Shown here piece by piece: positions 34,378 through 44,091 of a DNA stretch of 64,000 bases; positions within the stretch are counted from its first letter, which is position 1; each line of letters opens with the position of its first letter. Source of the stretch: Rhizorhapis suberifaciens (GTDB lineage Bacteria > Pseudomonadota > Alphaproteobacteria > Sphingomonadales > Sphingomonadaceae); the NCBI RefSeq assembly GCF_014200045.1, contig NZ_JACHOV010000004.1, positions 204,106 through 268,105 of the forward strand. The letters are read 5' to 3'. Position numbers and translations under genes: made by a program. The notes beneath the pieces are model-generated. The model saw only the letters and a list, made by a program, of their open reading frames with translations, was not told the origin of the DNA and did not search any database.

Positions 34378-34692
34378 TCATAATACCTGACCGCTCAGCC
34401 AGCGCGCATAATCGGGAGCCGATTCGATGTCCCAGGACAAAATGGCAGGAACTTCATAGCTGTGCAGCTCAGCCAACCTTGTCATCAGCCGTTCGCGTTG
34501 GTCCATACGGGTCTTCAGCAGAACAGGCGTTTCGCCGTCCTCCTGCATTTCTCCTTGCCATTGGTAGATGGAGGTACAGCGCGGAAGAATGTTGACGCAG
34601 CCGGCAAGCTTTTCCGTCACCAATTGCCGGGCAACCTTGTGCGCTTCCTCGGCCGAACCGAACAAGGTGTAGACGAGCACGAGTCCCTTCAT
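34378..34692 (-). CDS. cutA: Divalent-cation tolerance protein CutA
   Basis: 104 residues from ATG 34692. 'LVYTLFGSAEEAHKVARQLVTEKLAGCVNILPRCTSIYQWQGEMQEDGETPVLLKTR' and 'LHSYEVPAILSW' are the CutA1 pattern. It is a trimeric PII-like protein linked to metal tolerance. The ATGA at 34689-34692 overlaps the stop of ctaA. The longer reading from 34878 lies inside ctaA. Confidence 0.93.
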   Translation of the reverse strand: MKGLVLVYTLFGSAEEAHKVARQLVTEKLAGCVNILPRCTSIYQWQGEMQEDGETPVLLKTRMDQRERLMTRLAELHSYEVPAILSWDIESAPDYARWLSGQVL

Positions 34693-35726
34693 GTCCTCAA
34701 GGTAGCAAGCCTGTGGCAACAGGCAACCGTCGCGATCAGCAGCAGGGCCGCCACCGCCTGGTGAGCGACCGCCACCCAGAGGGCGACGCCGGTCAGCAGC
34801 GTCGCTATTCCAAGAGCGATCTGCAGAGCCACCAGAGTCAGCACGGCATAGGGAGGGCCTTTGGCTCTGGCTCGCCAAACGCGAAGAGCAAGCACCACCA
34901 GCGTGGCGGCGGCGGCCCAGGCAAACCAGCGATGTACAAATTGAACGATGATCGGATTATCGACGATGTTACGCCAAAACGGCTCCAGCATCGGCACGTT
35001 CGCGGGAAACAGGCTGTCCCCCATAAGCGGCCATGAATCGAACGCGTAACCCGCCCTCAAGCCAGCCGTGAAAGCGCCCAGACATATCTGCCCCGCCAAC
35101 ATGAGCAGCGCAAACAGGGCGAACCCCGGCAGGCCCGCTGGTTTGGCATCGGGATCACGGCCAAGCAGTTGAAGATCCGACGCGGTCCAAACCACCCCTG
35201 CCATGATAAGCAGCGCATTGAGCAGATGCACGGCCAGCCGAATGTGGCTGACGTCGATCCGGTTCACGAGGCCAGAGGCGACCATCCACCAGCCAATGAC
35301 CCCTTGCAGCGCGCCCAGGGCCAGCAGCACGGCGAGCCGCCAGCCATAGCCCTGCGGTATAGCGCGCTTCCACGCGAACCACATGAAAGGCAAGGCGAAA
35401 GCCAAGCCGATGAGACGGCCCAGCAACCGGTGAAAATATTCCCAGAAATAGATGAATTTGAATTCCGCCAAGGTCATGCTGTGGTTGACCGTCTGATATT
35501 CGGTCGTACCCTGATAAAGCGCGAATTCCCGCATCCAATCGGCCTGGCTGAGCGGAGGTATCGCGCCCGACACCGGCCGCCATTGGGTAATGGAAAGTCC
35601 CGATTCGGTAAGGCGCGTAATCCCTCCCACAACCACGATCAGAAAGATCATGAAGGCTATTACATAGAGCCACCCGGCAATCTGCAAAGGGCGGGGTGAC
35701 AGCGATGCGGGGCGCGCGAGCAACAT
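34689..35726 (-). CDS. ctaA: Heme A synthase (COX15/CtaA)
   Basis: 345 residues with eight membrane helices. 'VVVGGITRLTESGLSITQWRPVSGAIPPLSQADW' is the classic start, and heme-ligand His residues sit in 'FWEYFHRLLGRLIG', 'RLAVHLLNALL', 'QFVHRWFAW' and 'AVAHQAVAALLL'. It oxidises the heme O methyl to the formyl of heme A for aa3 oxidase. No ctaB, ctaC or ctaD is nearby. Co-transcribed with cutA. Confidence 0.96.
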   Translation of the reverse strand: MLLARPASLSPRPLQIAGWLYVIAFMIFLIVVVGGITRLTESGLSITQWRPVSGAIPPLSQADWMREFALYQGTTEYQTVNHSMTLAEFKFIYFWEYFHRLLGRLIGLAFALPFMWFAWKRAIPQGYGWRLAVLLALGALQGVIGWWMVASGLVNRIDVSHIRLAVHLLNALLIMAGVVWTASDLQLLGRDPDAKPAGLPGFALFALLMLAGQICLGAFTAGLRAGYAFDSWPLMGDSLFPANVPMLEPFWRNIVDNPIIVQFVHRWFAWAAAATLVVLALRVWRARAKGPPYAVLTLVALQIALGIATLLTGVALWVAVAHQAVAALLLIATVACCHRLATLRT

Positions 35727-35780
35727 GAGCGCGGCCCTTGCACCTTCAAGCGAAACCTTTCAAGAGGCAGCAACGTTTCA

Positions 35781-35797
35781 ATGATATGTTGTATCGC
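35781..35797. promoter_or_regulatory. Candidate Zur box upstream of merC-zur
   Basis: ATGATATGTTGTATCGC fits a TG-TAT-TTATA-CA type alphaproteobacterial Zur palindrome, as I recall it, at all but two of the fixed positions. It lies 45 bases before the merC start codon and between merC and the divergent ctaA. Confidence 0.45.
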
Positions 35798-35841
35798 ACC
35801 CTCGTTTGTGCTTAGACGATCTGATGGATGAAGGGACAAAG

Positions 35842-36210
35842 ATGGTTCAGGCATTGCTGAGGGAAGGACGACTCGACCGGATCGCCATCGGGCTGTCGGG
35901 ACTGTGCCTTGCCCATTGCCTAGCCACCTCCGTCATAGTCGCCTTGCTTGCCTCGGTGGGCGGTTTCTTCCTGTCGCCCCTGTTTCATGAGATCGGGCTG
36001 GGATTTGCGATACTTCTGGCGGCCATCGCGCTTGGTCACGGCGCCCGTTCGCACGGCATGCGGTTGCCGCTGCTGATCGGTTTCCTTGGCCTTGGAGTGA
36101 TGAGCTGCGCCTTGATCCTGGGCCATGGATGGTTGGAAGCGCCACTTACCATGACGGGCGTCTCCATATTGGCGGTTGGCCATCTCATGAACTACCGGGC
36201 GGCGCGCTAG
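35842..36210 (+). CDS. MerC-domain inner-membrane protein
   Basis: 122 residues from ATG 35842, set by AAGGGA six bases upstream. Four membrane helices; 'LSGLCLAHCLATSVIVALLAS' carries the Cys and His pair of MerC-type metal importers. Directly upstream of zur by 48 bases, an arrangement frequent in sphingomonads and suggestive of zinc rather than mercury handling; no mer operon genes are present. Confidence 0.83.
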   Translation: MVQALLREGRLDRIAIGLSGLCLAHCLATSVIVALLASVGGFFLSPLFHEIGLGFAILLAAIALGHGARSHGMRLPLLIGFLGLGVMSCALILGHGWLEAPLTMTGVSILAVGHLMNYRAAR

Positions 36211-36258
36211 GGACGGCTCTCTTGCCCCTTGCGCAGGCGCAACTATATCTAGGCCTCT

Positions 36259-36717
36259 ATGGGCCGACACCACCACCTTGAACCAACTGGCGAATCGCTT
36301 GCGGGCGCAGCGCAGTACATGCTGGAGCAACAGGGCGAACAGTGGACCGACATGCGCGCGGCGATCTTCGACGTCCTTGCCGGCTTCGACAAACCGGCGT
36401 CGGCCTATGACATTGCCGATCTGGTTTCGCAAAACCGCGGCAAGCGCGTGGCGCCCAACAGCGTCTACCGAATCCTGGACCTGTTCGTGAAAAGCAATCT
36501 CGCCACACGTGTGGAAAGCGCCAACGCCTATATCGCAAATGCCCATCCCGGATGCGTCCATGATTGCATTTTCCTGGTTTGCGGCCAATGCGGCGAGGCG
36601 ACGCACATCGACGATGATACATTGACCAATATGGTCCGAAAAATGGCTCGGGATCATGGATTTTCGCCTCAACGGCCAGTAATGGAAGTGCTGGGCCTCT
36701 GCGCCAAATGCGTATGA
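36259..36717 (+). CDS. zur: Fur-family regulator, Zur type
   Basis: 152 residues. Winged helix with '[51 protein letters not shown]', and structural zinc ligands in '[11 protein letters not shown]' and 'LGLCAKCV' (two CxxC). The regulatory site '[14 protein letters not shown]' lacks the Fur iron pattern and matches Zur. It represses zinc uptake genes when zinc is sufficient; the box near 35781 is a possible target. Ends 49 bases before dxs. Confidence 0.86.
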   Translation: MGRHHHLEPTGESLAGAAQYMLEQQGEQWTDMRAAIFDVLAGFDKPASAYDIADLVSQNRGKRVAPNSVYRILDLFVKSNLATRVESANAYIANAHPGCVHDCIFLVCGQCGEATHIDDDTLTNMVRKMARDHGFSPQRPVMEVLGLCAKCV

Positions 36718-36766
36718 GCCTTTGAGCCGTTCGACAGTGGTGGAAAAAATAGCTACAGGGCCAAAT

Positions 36767-38692
36767 ATGCCTCAATCGCCCGCGACCCCTTTGCTGGATC
36801 AGGTGAAGACGCCTGAAGATCTCCGCCGTTTGGCACCCCACCGCCTGCGGCAGGTCGCCGACGAATTGCGTCAGGAGGTCATTTCCGCGGTCGGCGTCAC
36901 GGGCGGGCATTTGGGGTCGGGCCTGGGCGTGGTCGAGCTTACCACCGCCATCCATTATGTGTTCAATACACCCGAAGACCGGCTGATCTGGGACGTTGGG
37001 CACCAATGCTATCCGCACAAAATTCTGACGGGACGGCGAGACCGCATCCGGACATTGCGGCAAGCCGGCGGCCTTTCCGGTTTCACCAAGCGGTCGGAAA
37101 GCGAATATGACCCGTTCGGGGCCGCGCACAGCTCCACGTCGATCAGCGCAGCGCTTGGCTTTGCCGTCGCGAACAAGCTGGCGGGTAAGCCCGGCAAGGC
37201 CATAGCCGTCATTGGGGACGGCGCGATGTCGGCAGGCATGGCCTATGAAGCCATGAATAATGCCGAGGCGGCTGGCAATCGGCTGATCGTCATCCTCAAT
37301 GACAATGACATGTCGATCGCCCCGCCCGTAGGTGGTCTTTCGGCCTATCTGGCGCGCATCGTGTCGAGCCGTGAGTTTCTGTCCGTCCGCGACATTTTGC
37401 GTCGGCTCGCGCGGAAGCTGCCCAAGTCACTGCACATCGCGGCGCGAAAGACGGACGAATTTGCGCGCGGCCTGGCGACCGGCGGGACGTTGTTCGAGGA
37501 ACTCGGCTTTTATTATGTGGGACCGGTCGACGGTCACAATCTCGACCATCTCATACCGGTGCTGGAAAATGTTCGGGACGCGGCGGAAGGTCCGTGCCTG
37601 ATCCATGTCGTTACGCAGAAGGGCAAGGGCTACGCTCCGGCCGAAGCCGCCGACGACAAATATCATGGCGTCCAAAAGTTCGATGTGGTGAGCGGAGAAC
37701 AGGCGAAAGCGCCTCCCGGTCCGCCCAGTTACACCAATGTCTTTGCCAAAGCGCTGATCGCCGAAGCACAGCGCGACGAAAAGGTCTGTGCAATTACCGC
37801 CGCCATGCCTTCGGGCACGGGCCTCGACAAATTCGCCGCAGCTTTTCCCGACCGCTGTTTTGACGTCGGCATTGCCGAGCAGCACGCCGTGACCTTCGCC
37901 GCAGGCCTTGCGGCGCAGGGAATGCGGCCATTTTGCGCAATTTATTCGACGTTCCTGCAGCGCGCCTATGACCAGGTGGTGCACGATGTGGCGATCCAGA
38001 ATCTTCCGGTCCGTTTTGCCATCGATCGGGCGGGCCTGGTGGGGGCCGACGGCAGCACCCATGCGGGAAGCTTTGACGTCACGTATCTCGCCACATTGCC
38101 AAATATGGTCGTCATGGCGGCGGCGGACGAGGCGGAACTGGTCCATATGGTCCACACATGCGCTCTGTACGATACAGGCCCCATTGCCCTCCGATATCCG
38201 CGGGGGAATGGGATGGGGGCAGTTCTGCCCGAAGTCCCCCAACAACTACCGATCGGCAAAGGGCGCATCGTACGGGAAGGCAAGAAGGTAGCCATCCTGT
38301 CCCTGGGCACCCGGCTTGAAGAAGCGCTGAAGGCCGCCGATTTGCTGGACGCCAAGGGCCTTTCGACAACGGTCGCCGACCTGCGATTCGCAAAACCGCT
38401 TGATGTCGAGCTGATCCGCAGGCTGCTGACCAGCCATGACGTCGCGGTCACCATCGAGGAAGGAAGCATTGGCGGTCTCGGCGCGCATGTTCTCACCATG
38501 GCGAGCGACACGGGACTGATCGACGCAGGATTGAAGTTACGCACACTGCGTCTGCCCGATATGTTCCAGGATCAGGACAAGCCCGAACAGCAATATGCCG
38601 ATGCAGGGCTGGATGCGGCGGGTATAGTGGACAGGGTGCTGACGGCCCTGCGCTATAATGATAGCGGCTTGATCGAAGGCGCGCGGGCGTAA
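36767..38692 (+). CDS. dxs: 1-deoxy-D-xylulose-5-phosphate synthase
   Basis: 641 residues from ATG 36767 ([22 protein letters not shown]); an in-frame TTG at 36722 is unlikely. '[17 protein letters not shown]', the thiamine-diphosphate motif '[19 protein letters not shown]' (GDG-x-N) and '[15 protein letters not shown]' are diagnostic. It condenses pyruvate and glyceraldehyde-3-phosphate, the first step of the MEP isoprenoid pathway, which feeds carotenoids and quinones in sphingomonads. Confidence 0.97.
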   Translation: MPQSPATPLLDQVKTPEDLRRLAPHRLRQVADELRQEVISAVGVTGGHLGSGLGVVELTTAIHYVFNTPEDRLIWDVGHQCYPHKILTGRRDRIRTLRQAGGLSGFTKRSESEYDPFGAAHSSTSISAALGFAVANKLAGKPGKAIAVIGDGAMSAGMAYEAMNNAEAAGNRLIVILNDNDMSIAPPVGGLSAYLARIVSSREFLSVRDILRRLARKLPKSLHIAARKTDEFARGLATGGTLFEELGFYYVGPVDGHNLDHLIPVLENVRDAAEGPCLIHVVTQKGKGYAPAEAADDKYHGVQKFDVVSGEQAKAPPGPPSYTNVFAKALIAEAQRDEKVCAITAAMPSGTGLDKFAAAFPDRCFDVGIAEQHAVTFAAGLAAQGMRPFCAIYSTFLQRAYDQVVHDVAIQNLPVRFAIDRAGLVGADGSTHAGSFDVTYLATLPNMVVMAAADEAELVHMVHTCALYDTGPIALRYPRGNGMGAVLPEVPQQLPIGKGRIVREGKKVAILSLGTRLEEALKAADLLDAKGLSTTVADLRFAKPLDVELIRRLLTSHDVAVTIEEGSIGGLGAHVLTMASDTGLIDAGLKLRTLRLPDMFQDQDKPEQQYADAGLDAAGIVDRVLTALRYNDSGLIEGARA

Positions 38693-38856
38693 AAGCAGGG
38701 TCCTCCTGGATCGAACCGTCTGTTCAAGGGGCACTATCTGCTTATCGCGAGAGCGGACCGCCGATCCGGTCGGCTTCCTCTGTTCAGCCTTCAGGGCGCA
38801 ACTCCGACACAAAATCGTCGCAACGAGAAAATGCGGAGGACGATCCCCTGAGTTAC

Positions 38857-40200
38857 TTAAGGCGCCGCCCGCTGGCTTGTGCCATTCGCGGCCACGCGCA
38901 TCGGCGTTACCGGCTGGTCCGGCAAGGCATCGATTTCCATCCAGTTCTGGAACGGCAAACCATAATAAAGGTCGAACAGCTCCAACTGCGCACGGAAAGG
39001 CTTGCTGCTTTCGCTGTTCCACAACATAGCGATGCCGGTGCGGGTTTCGGGATCGAACATCATGGTCGAACGATATCCGGCCACAGCGCCCGAATGCCCA
39101 ACCAGCCGGTGGCCCGCATAAGTGAAGCTGCGCCAGCCAAGCCCATAGGCCGGGTCGTGCAGCGCCCGGCCGAGGGCCGTGCTCCCATAGGGTCGCAGGG
39201 TGCCGACCAGCGGGTCGTGAATGGCCTTCAGCACTTTAGGCGGCAGGACCGACGGGTCCTCACCCATCTGCGCCTGCATCCAGCGTGCCATATCGACAAT
39301 ATTGGAATTCACCCCCGCCGCCGCCGGAACCTTGTAATAAGCGTCGGTGAGTTTCACCGGATAACCGTTGCGATATGGTCGCGCCCAGCTGCGCGCGCAG
39401 GTCAAGTCGCCAAGGCCAATGCTCGCTCCAGTCATGCCTAGCGGTTGGAAAAGCTGCGTCTCCACCGCCTCGGCATAGCTGTGATGCGTGACCTTGCCGA
39501 TGATCTCGCCTGCCGTGTCATAGGCGATATTCTGATAACTATGGCACGACCCCGGCGGACAGATCAGCGTCAGTCCGGCCAGTTCATGGCGGATTGCAAT
39601 CGGATCACCGCCCCCTTCCAGCTTGCCGTCATATGCGTTTTTCCACAGGCCCAGCCGATGCGAAAGCACGTCGGACAATGTCGCCACCTGTTCCGCGCCG
39701 CCTGGAAGGCGAAGGCTGCTGCCATAAGAGGCGACCGACCGATCGAGGTTCAGCTTGCCCTCCGCCGCCAACTTTGCGGCCAATGTGCCGGCAACGCCCT
39801 TGGACAGCGAGGCCCAGCGGAAGACGGTATGCTGAGTGACCGGCTCGCCGGTTTCCTGCGACGTCACGCCATAGCCACGGATAAAGGCCAGCTTGCCATC
39901 CTCTACCACCGCAATGGCGAGGCCCGTCATCTCCCGTTCCGCCATCAGCCGGTCGAGCCGCGCGTCGAGGACATCATAATTGACCACCGATCGCCAGGCC
40001 TGCGCCTCTGGCAGGGGTATGTTGGCGGCCCGCGCAATCGCGTTGCGGCCGGAGCCCGCATCCGATGCATAATGTTGGTAAAGGAACAAGCCCCCAGCAG
40101 CGAGGGCGACAAGGACCATCAGGCGAGCAAACCCCAACCGGCGGGTCGACCCACCTCTTGTCCCTCTCCGTACCCTTCTGCGACCATGGCTTCTGCTCAT
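38857..40200 (-). CDS. Serine hydrolase, class C beta-lactamase/EstB-like
   Basis: 447 residues. The N-terminus is Arg-rich and followed by a hydrophobic helix (about 22-42), a membrane anchor or uncleaved signal. Active site: 'WASLSKGVAG' (S-x-x-K), 'HSYQNIAYD' (Y-x-N) and 'HRLVGHSGAVAG' (HSG in place of KTG). This is the class C fold shared by AmpC, penicillin-binding hydrolases and esterases. The HSG motif favours an esterase or peptidase over a true beta-lactamase. Alone on the minus strand between dxs and fumarase. Confidence 0.87.
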   Translation of the reverse strand: MSRSHGRRRVRRGTRGGSTRRLGFARLMVLVALAAGGLFLYQHYASDAGSGRNAIARAANIPLPEAQAWRSVVNYDVLDARLDRLMAEREMTGLAIAVVEDGKLAFIRGYGVTSQETGEPVTQHTVFRWASLSKGVAGTLAAKLAAEGKLNLDRSVASYGSSLRLPGGAEQVATLSDVLSHRLGLWKNAYDGKLEGGGDPIAIRHELAGLTLICPPGSCHSYQNIAYDTAGEIIGKVTHHSYAEAVETQLFQPLGMTGASIGLGDLTCARSWARPYRNGYPVKLTDAYYKVPAAAGVNSNIVDMARWMQAQMGEDPSVLPPKVLKAIHDPLVGTLRPYGSTALGRALHDPAYGLGWRSFTYAGHRLVGHSGAVAGYRSTMMFDPETRTGIAMLWNSESSKPFRAQLELFDLYYGLPFQNWMEIDALPDQPVTPMRVAANGTSQRAAP

Positions 40201-40448
40201 CCTGGCAAACTACCGTGCATTTCGGCCATTCCGCAAGGTAAATGCGGCGATCAGACTGGAAAACGAGTCAGCTTGTATAATGCACCCACTGGCCGGCCTC
40301 CTCCTCTTTCGCAGCCAGGCCGGAAAGCGGAATAATCAATGACTCTTCCGTGCATTTGGCAAATTCAACCGGCACCGGGCTCTGGACAGCCACGGCCCAG
40401 CGAGTAAAGCATCGCCCAATATCCGCAGGGAATGAGGGAATCGCCATC

Positions 40449-41966
40449 GTGACTGTCATCAAGGAAGCCGACCTTATCGAAAGCGTCGCCGACGCGCTTC
40501 AGTTCATCAGCTACTACCATCCAATGGATTATATCCGCGCCTTGGGAGTGGCTTACGAGGCGGAGAAAGGTCCGGCCGCCAAAGACGCCATTGCGCAAAT
40601 CCTGACGAACAGCCGTATGTGCGCCGAGGGGCATCGCCCCATTTGCCAGGATACAGGCATTGTTACGGTCTTTGTAAAATGGGGTCAGAATTGCCGCCTC
40701 GACAGCGACAAGAGCCTGCAGCAGGTCGTCGATGAAGGCGTGCGTCGCGCCTACCGCAACCCGGAAAACCCGCTGCGGGCCTCCATCCTGGCCGATCCGG
40801 CGTTCAGCCGCGTTAACACCAAGGACAACACGCCTTCCGTCCTCCATGTCGAAATGGTGCCGGGGGACAAGGTGAGCATCGACGTCGCGGCCAAGGGCGG
40901 CGGGTCGGAAAACAAGTCGAAGTTCAAGATGCTGAATCCTTCTGACAGCATTGTCGATTGGGTGCTGGAGATGGTGCCGCAGATGGGCGCCGGCTGGTGC
41001 CCGCCTGGCATGCTGGGCATCGGCATCGGCGGCACGGCTGAAAAAGCTGTGCTGCTTGCCAAGGAATCGCTGATGGGCGCGATCGACATGGCGCAGCTGA
41101 AGGAGCGCGGACCGCAGAACAAGATCGAGGAACTGCGGATTGAAATCTTCGACAAGGTCAACGCGCTCGGCATCGGGGCACAGGGGCTTGGCGGCCTCAG
41201 CACCATCCTGGATGTGAAGATCATGGATTGGCCAACGCACGCGGCTTCCAAGCCCATCGCCATGATCCCCAATTGCGCCGCCACTCGTCATGCCCATTTC
41301 ACGCTGGACGGATCAGGCCCCGCCTATCTGGAAGCGCCGAAGCTTTCCGAATGGCCGGATGTCAACTGGACCCCCAGCAAGGAAGCGATCCGTGTCGATC
41401 TCGACACTCTAACGCCCCAACTGGTGCAAAGCTGGAAACATGGCGACCGTCTGCTGCTCAACGGCAAGATGCTCACCGGCCGCGACGCCGCGCACAAACG
41501 TATCGCCGACATGCTGGCCAAGGGCGAGGAACTGCCGGTCGAATTCAAGGGCCGCGTCATCTATTATGTTGGCCCCGTCGATCCGGTTGGTGAGGAGATT
41601 GTTGGTCCAGCAGGCCCCACAACCGCCACGCGCATGGACAAGTTCACGCGCATGATGCTGGAAAAGGGCCTTCTTGCAATGGTCGGCAAGGCCGAGCGGG
41701 GTCCAATGGCCATTGAGGCCATCAAGGACCATAAGTCCGCCTATCTGATGGCCGTGGGGGGTGCTGCCTATCTGGTCGCCCGAGCGATCAAGGGATCCAA
41801 GGTCGTAGGCTTTGAGGATCTCGGCATGGAAGCGATCTACGAGTTCGAGGTACAGGACATGCCGGTCACCGTCGCCGTCGATGCCGATGGGCAAAGTGTT
41901 CATCACCTGGCGCCGCTGGTGTGGCAGGAGAAGATCAAGCGGGAGAAGTTGTTGGAGGGTGCATAA
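40449..41966 (+). CDS. Fumarate hydratase class I
   Basis: 505 residues from GTG 40449, chosen because GAGGGAA is 9 bases upstream and the family starts with a TVIKEADLIESV-like helix; the frame is open further up. Single-chain class I enzyme with [4Fe-4S] ligands in 'RMCAEGHRPICQDTG' and 'MIPNCAATRH', and C-terminal 'PVDPVGEEIVGPAGPTTATRMDKF'. It hydrates fumarate to malate in the TCA cycle and is oxygen-sensitive. A terminator follows within 8 bases. Confidence 0.94.
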   Translation: MTVIKEADLIESVADALQFISYYHPMDYIRALGVAYEAEKGPAAKDAIAQILTNSRMCAEGHRPICQDTGIVTVFVKWGQNCRLDSDKSLQQVVDEGVRRAYRNPENPLRASILADPAFSRVNTKDNTPSVLHVEMVPGDKVSIDVAAKGGGSENKSKFKMLNPSDSIVDWVLEMVPQMGAGWCPPGMLGIGIGGTAEKAVLLAKESLMGAIDMAQLKERGPQNKIEELRIEIFDKVNALGIGAQGLGGLSTILDVKIMDWPTHAASKPIAMIPNCAATRHAHFTLDGSGPAYLEAPKLSEWPDVNWTPSKEAIRVDLDTLTPQLVQSWKHGDRLLLNGKMLTGRDAAHKRIADMLAKGEELPVEFKGRVIYYVGPVDPVGEEIVGPAGPTTATRMDKFTRMMLEKGLLAMVGKAERGPMAIEAIKDHKSAYLMAVGGAAYLVARAIKGSKVVGFEDLGMEAIYEFEVQDMPVTVAVDADGQSVHHLAPLVWQEKIKREKLLEGA

Positions 41967-41973
41967 GCATTCC

Positions 41974-42015
41974 GGCCGCCAGCAGGCTCAATCCGTGAGC
42001 CCGGCGGCCTTTTTT
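41974..42015 (+). terminator. Terminator of the fumarase gene
   Basis: Two nested stems, GGCCGCC / GGCGGCC and inner GGCTCA / TGAGCC, followed by six T. Confidence 0.9.
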
Positions 42016-42123
42016 GGTATAACATTGCCCTAATTCCCTTTTATTGACGCACGCATTATAGAAGCTCTGTTCACCAGTTTCGCCGGAGGGGTACCGAGTC
42101 GTGGTGAAGGGGGAATATTAGGC

Positions 42124-42531
42124 GTGACTAAATTGCGTTTCCGCGGCGCATTACTGGCGCCTGTCCTTTGGGGAGGACCCATGGCGCCTTCCCTTGCGCA
42201 GGCACCAGTGCCATTGGCGCTTCAGAGCCTGGAAAAAGGTGCCTGGGAAGCCGCACCCAGGGCATCAGAGGAAAAAGTGCGGAACATCTGCCTGGGTGAT
42301 CCGAGGCAATTATTGCAACTGCACCACCAGCGCAAACACTGCACCTTTCATGTGGTTGAGGATCGAGCGAACAGTGTAATCGTCCATTATAGCTGCCCCG
42401 GCGCAGGCCAGGGGCGTACGATGCTGCGGATCGAAACCAGCCGGCTTGTGCAAATCCATACGCAGGGCGTCGCCAGTGGAGCACCCTTCGCTCTTGCCTA
42501 TGAAGCGCGTCGTAAGGGCGAATGCCGCTAA
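42124..42531 (+). CDS. Small exported hypothetical protein (DUF3617-like)
   Basis: 135 residues from GTG 42124 with GGGGGAA upstream. A signal-like hydrophobic N-terminus ('FRGALLAPVLWGGPMAPSLAQA') is followed by 'SLEKGAWE', 'RNICLGDPRQLLQLHHQRKHCTFHV', 'VIVHYSCPGAGQGRT' and 'YEARRKGECR': four cysteines that could form two disulfides in the periplasm. The pattern matches sphingomonad DUF3617-type proteins, which have no known function. Its own terminator follows at 42621. Confidence 0.72.
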   Translation: MTKLRFRGALLAPVLWGGPMAPSLAQAPVPLALQSLEKGAWEAAPRASEEKVRNICLGDPRQLLQLHHQRKHCTFHVVEDRANSVIVHYSCPGAGQGRTMLRIETSRLVQIHTQGVASGAPFALAYEARRKGECR

Positions 42532-42620
42532 CCATATCTTCAAACAATGAGCTTAAGTCAGGCGGAGTGCTGCTTGTGTCGGCACGCTTTACTCCCTTAT
42601 CAGGCTGACAAAGCCTAACT

Positions 42621-42653
42621 GGGTCGCCCATCAAATGGCGGCCCGATTTTTTT
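42621..42653 (+). terminator. Terminator after the DUF3617-like gene
   Basis: 8-bp stem GGGTCGCC / GGCGGCCC with one G-U pair, followed by seven T after GA. Confidence 0.82.
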
Positions 42654-42681
42654 GGGGCTGGCACGCGCAGGATAACGTCAT

Positions 42682-42734
42682 ACGCCTGCGCAGCCGACAA
42701 TCCGCACTACCCTTGAAAACGGGACCGCAGGCGT
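42682..42734 (+). other. Long-range hairpin in the queC leader
   Basis: ACGCCTGCG (42682-42690) is perfectly complementary to CGCAGGCGT (42726-42734), 15 bases before the queC ATG. A smaller CCC/GGG stem lies inside. It could control queC translation. It lacks the loop and tail sequence of known preQ1 riboswitches. Confidence 0.4.
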
Positions 42735-42748
42735 GTAGCGCCCGACGC

Positions 42749-43438
42749 ATGCCTGACCAGCCCAAAAGCGCCGTCGTTCTACTGTCTGGAGGCTTGGACT
42801 CCATGGTTGCCGCCGCGCTTGCGCAGGAACAGGGGTTCGCGCTCCATGCGCTGACCATCGACTATAATCAGCGCCACCGACTGGAACTGCAATCGGCCAG
42901 TCGAATCGCAAGGGCGCTGAATGCGGTGTCGCACATCGTCCTGCCGCTCAACCTGAGGACATTTGGCGGATCTGCCCTGACAAGTGAAATAGAGGTGCCA
43001 AAGGACGGCGTGGGCAGCACCATACCGGTCACCTATGTCCCCGCGCGCAATACCATCTTTCTATCACTTGCTCTCGGCTTGGCAGAAGCGAGGGAGTCCC
43101 GGGCCATTTTCATTGGAGTGAATGCGCTCGATTATTCCGGCTACCCGGACTGTCGGCCCGAATTCATCCAGTCATTCGAAGACATAGCCAAGCTCGCCAC
43201 GCGCGCCGGCGTCGAAGGCAATGCATTCCAAATCCACGCCCCACTACAATATTTGAGCAAAGCGGAAATTGCCGCAGAGGCGCAACGGCTGGGGTTGGAC
43301 GCGGGCATGAGCTGGTCCTGCTATGATCCGACCACCGACGGAAAACATTGCGGCCTGTGCGACAGCTGCCGCCTGCGGCACAAGGGATTTGAAGAAGCGG
43401 GCATTCCGGACCCCACCATCTATGCGACGCTGCCATGA
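42749..43438 (+). CDS. queC: 7-cyano-7-deazaguanine synthase
   Basis: 229 residues from ATG 42749. '[17 protein letters not shown]' is the PP-loop (SGGxDS), and the C-terminal zinc site is '[22 protein letters not shown]' (four Cys). It turns 7-carboxy-7-deazaguanine into preQ0 using ATP and ammonia. The TGA overlaps the queE start (ATGA). queD is not adjacent. Confidence 0.95.
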   Translation: MPDQPKSAVVLLSGGLDSMVAAALAQEQGFALHALTIDYNQRHRLELQSASRIARALNAVSHIVLPLNLRTFGGSALTSEIEVPKDGVGSTIPVTYVPARNTIFLSLALGLAEARESRAIFIGVNALDYSGYPDCRPEFIQSFEDIAKLATRAGVEGNAFQIHAPLQYLSKAEIAAEAQRLGLDAGMSWSCYDPTTDGKHCGLCDSCRLRHKGFEEAGIPDPTIYATLP

Positions 43439-44076
43439 GCTACGCCGTCAAGGAAATGTTCCTTACCTTGCAGGGAGAAGGAATTCAGGCTGGGCGGCGC
43501 GCGGTATTCGTCCGTTTCGCCGGGTGCAATCTTTGGTCAGGACGTGAGCAGGACCGGGCCGAAGCCGTCTGCCGCTTCTGCGATACCGATTTCGTTGGTA
43601 CTGATGGCGACGGCGGCGGGAAATTCGCCGACGCCGCGCTATTGTCGGACGCAGCGCTGGCACTTTGGGGTGAAGTTGCCGACGGGCAGCGCTTTGTCGT
43701 CCTGACCGGCGGTGAGCCAATGCTCCAGGTCGATGATGCGCTGATGGAGGCGCTTCATGCCCGCCAGTTCCAGATTGCCATCGAAAGCAACGGCACCTTG
43801 CCCGCCCATCCGGATTTGGATTGGGTTTGCATCAGCCCCAAGGCAGGGAGCCAGGTCGTCCAGCGCTCGGGCGATGAACTCAAACTGGTGTGGCCCCAGC
43901 CGGGCAGCGACACAGCAGAAATCGAAAGCTGGTCCTTCGACCATTTCCTGATCCAGCCACTCGACGATGCCAATGCCAGCGCCGACGCAAATCATAAAGC
44001 CGCGATCGATTTTGTCCTCGCGCATCCCAAATGGCGGCTGTCGGTACAAATGCACAAATATGAAGGGCTGCGCTAA
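43435..44076 (+). CDS. queE: 7-carboxy-7-deazaguanine synthase
   Basis: 213 residues. '[27 protein letters not shown]' and the radical-SAM cysteines in 'CNLWSG' with a 14-residue gap to '[11 protein letters not shown]' give the C-x14-C-x2-C variant known for QueE of Burkholderia. '[15 protein letters not shown]' is the GGEP motif. It closes the pyrrole ring of 6-carboxytetrahydropterin, so it draws on the same pterin pool as folE at 11 kb. Overlaps queC by four bases. Confidence 0.95.
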   Translation: MSYAVKEMFLTLQGEGIQAGRRAVFVRFAGCNLWSGREQDRAEAVCRFCDTDFVGTDGDGGGKFADAALLSDAALALWGEVADGQRFVVLTGGEPMLQVDDALMEALHARQFQIAIESNGTLPAHPDLDWVCISPKAGSQVVQRSGDELKLVWPQPGSDTAEIESWSFDHFLIQPLDDANASADANHKAAIDFVLAHPKWRLSVQMHKYEGLR

Positions 44077-44091
44077 GGGATATCTGATCGA

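Noticed and set aside
37427..38245. 272-residue minus-strand ORF inside dxs
   Set aside because: Antisense shadow of Dxs; low complexity and no family pattern.
42532..42748. preQ1 riboswitch before queC
   Set aside because: The characteristic loop and A-rich tail of class I are absent; only a generic hairpin is visible.
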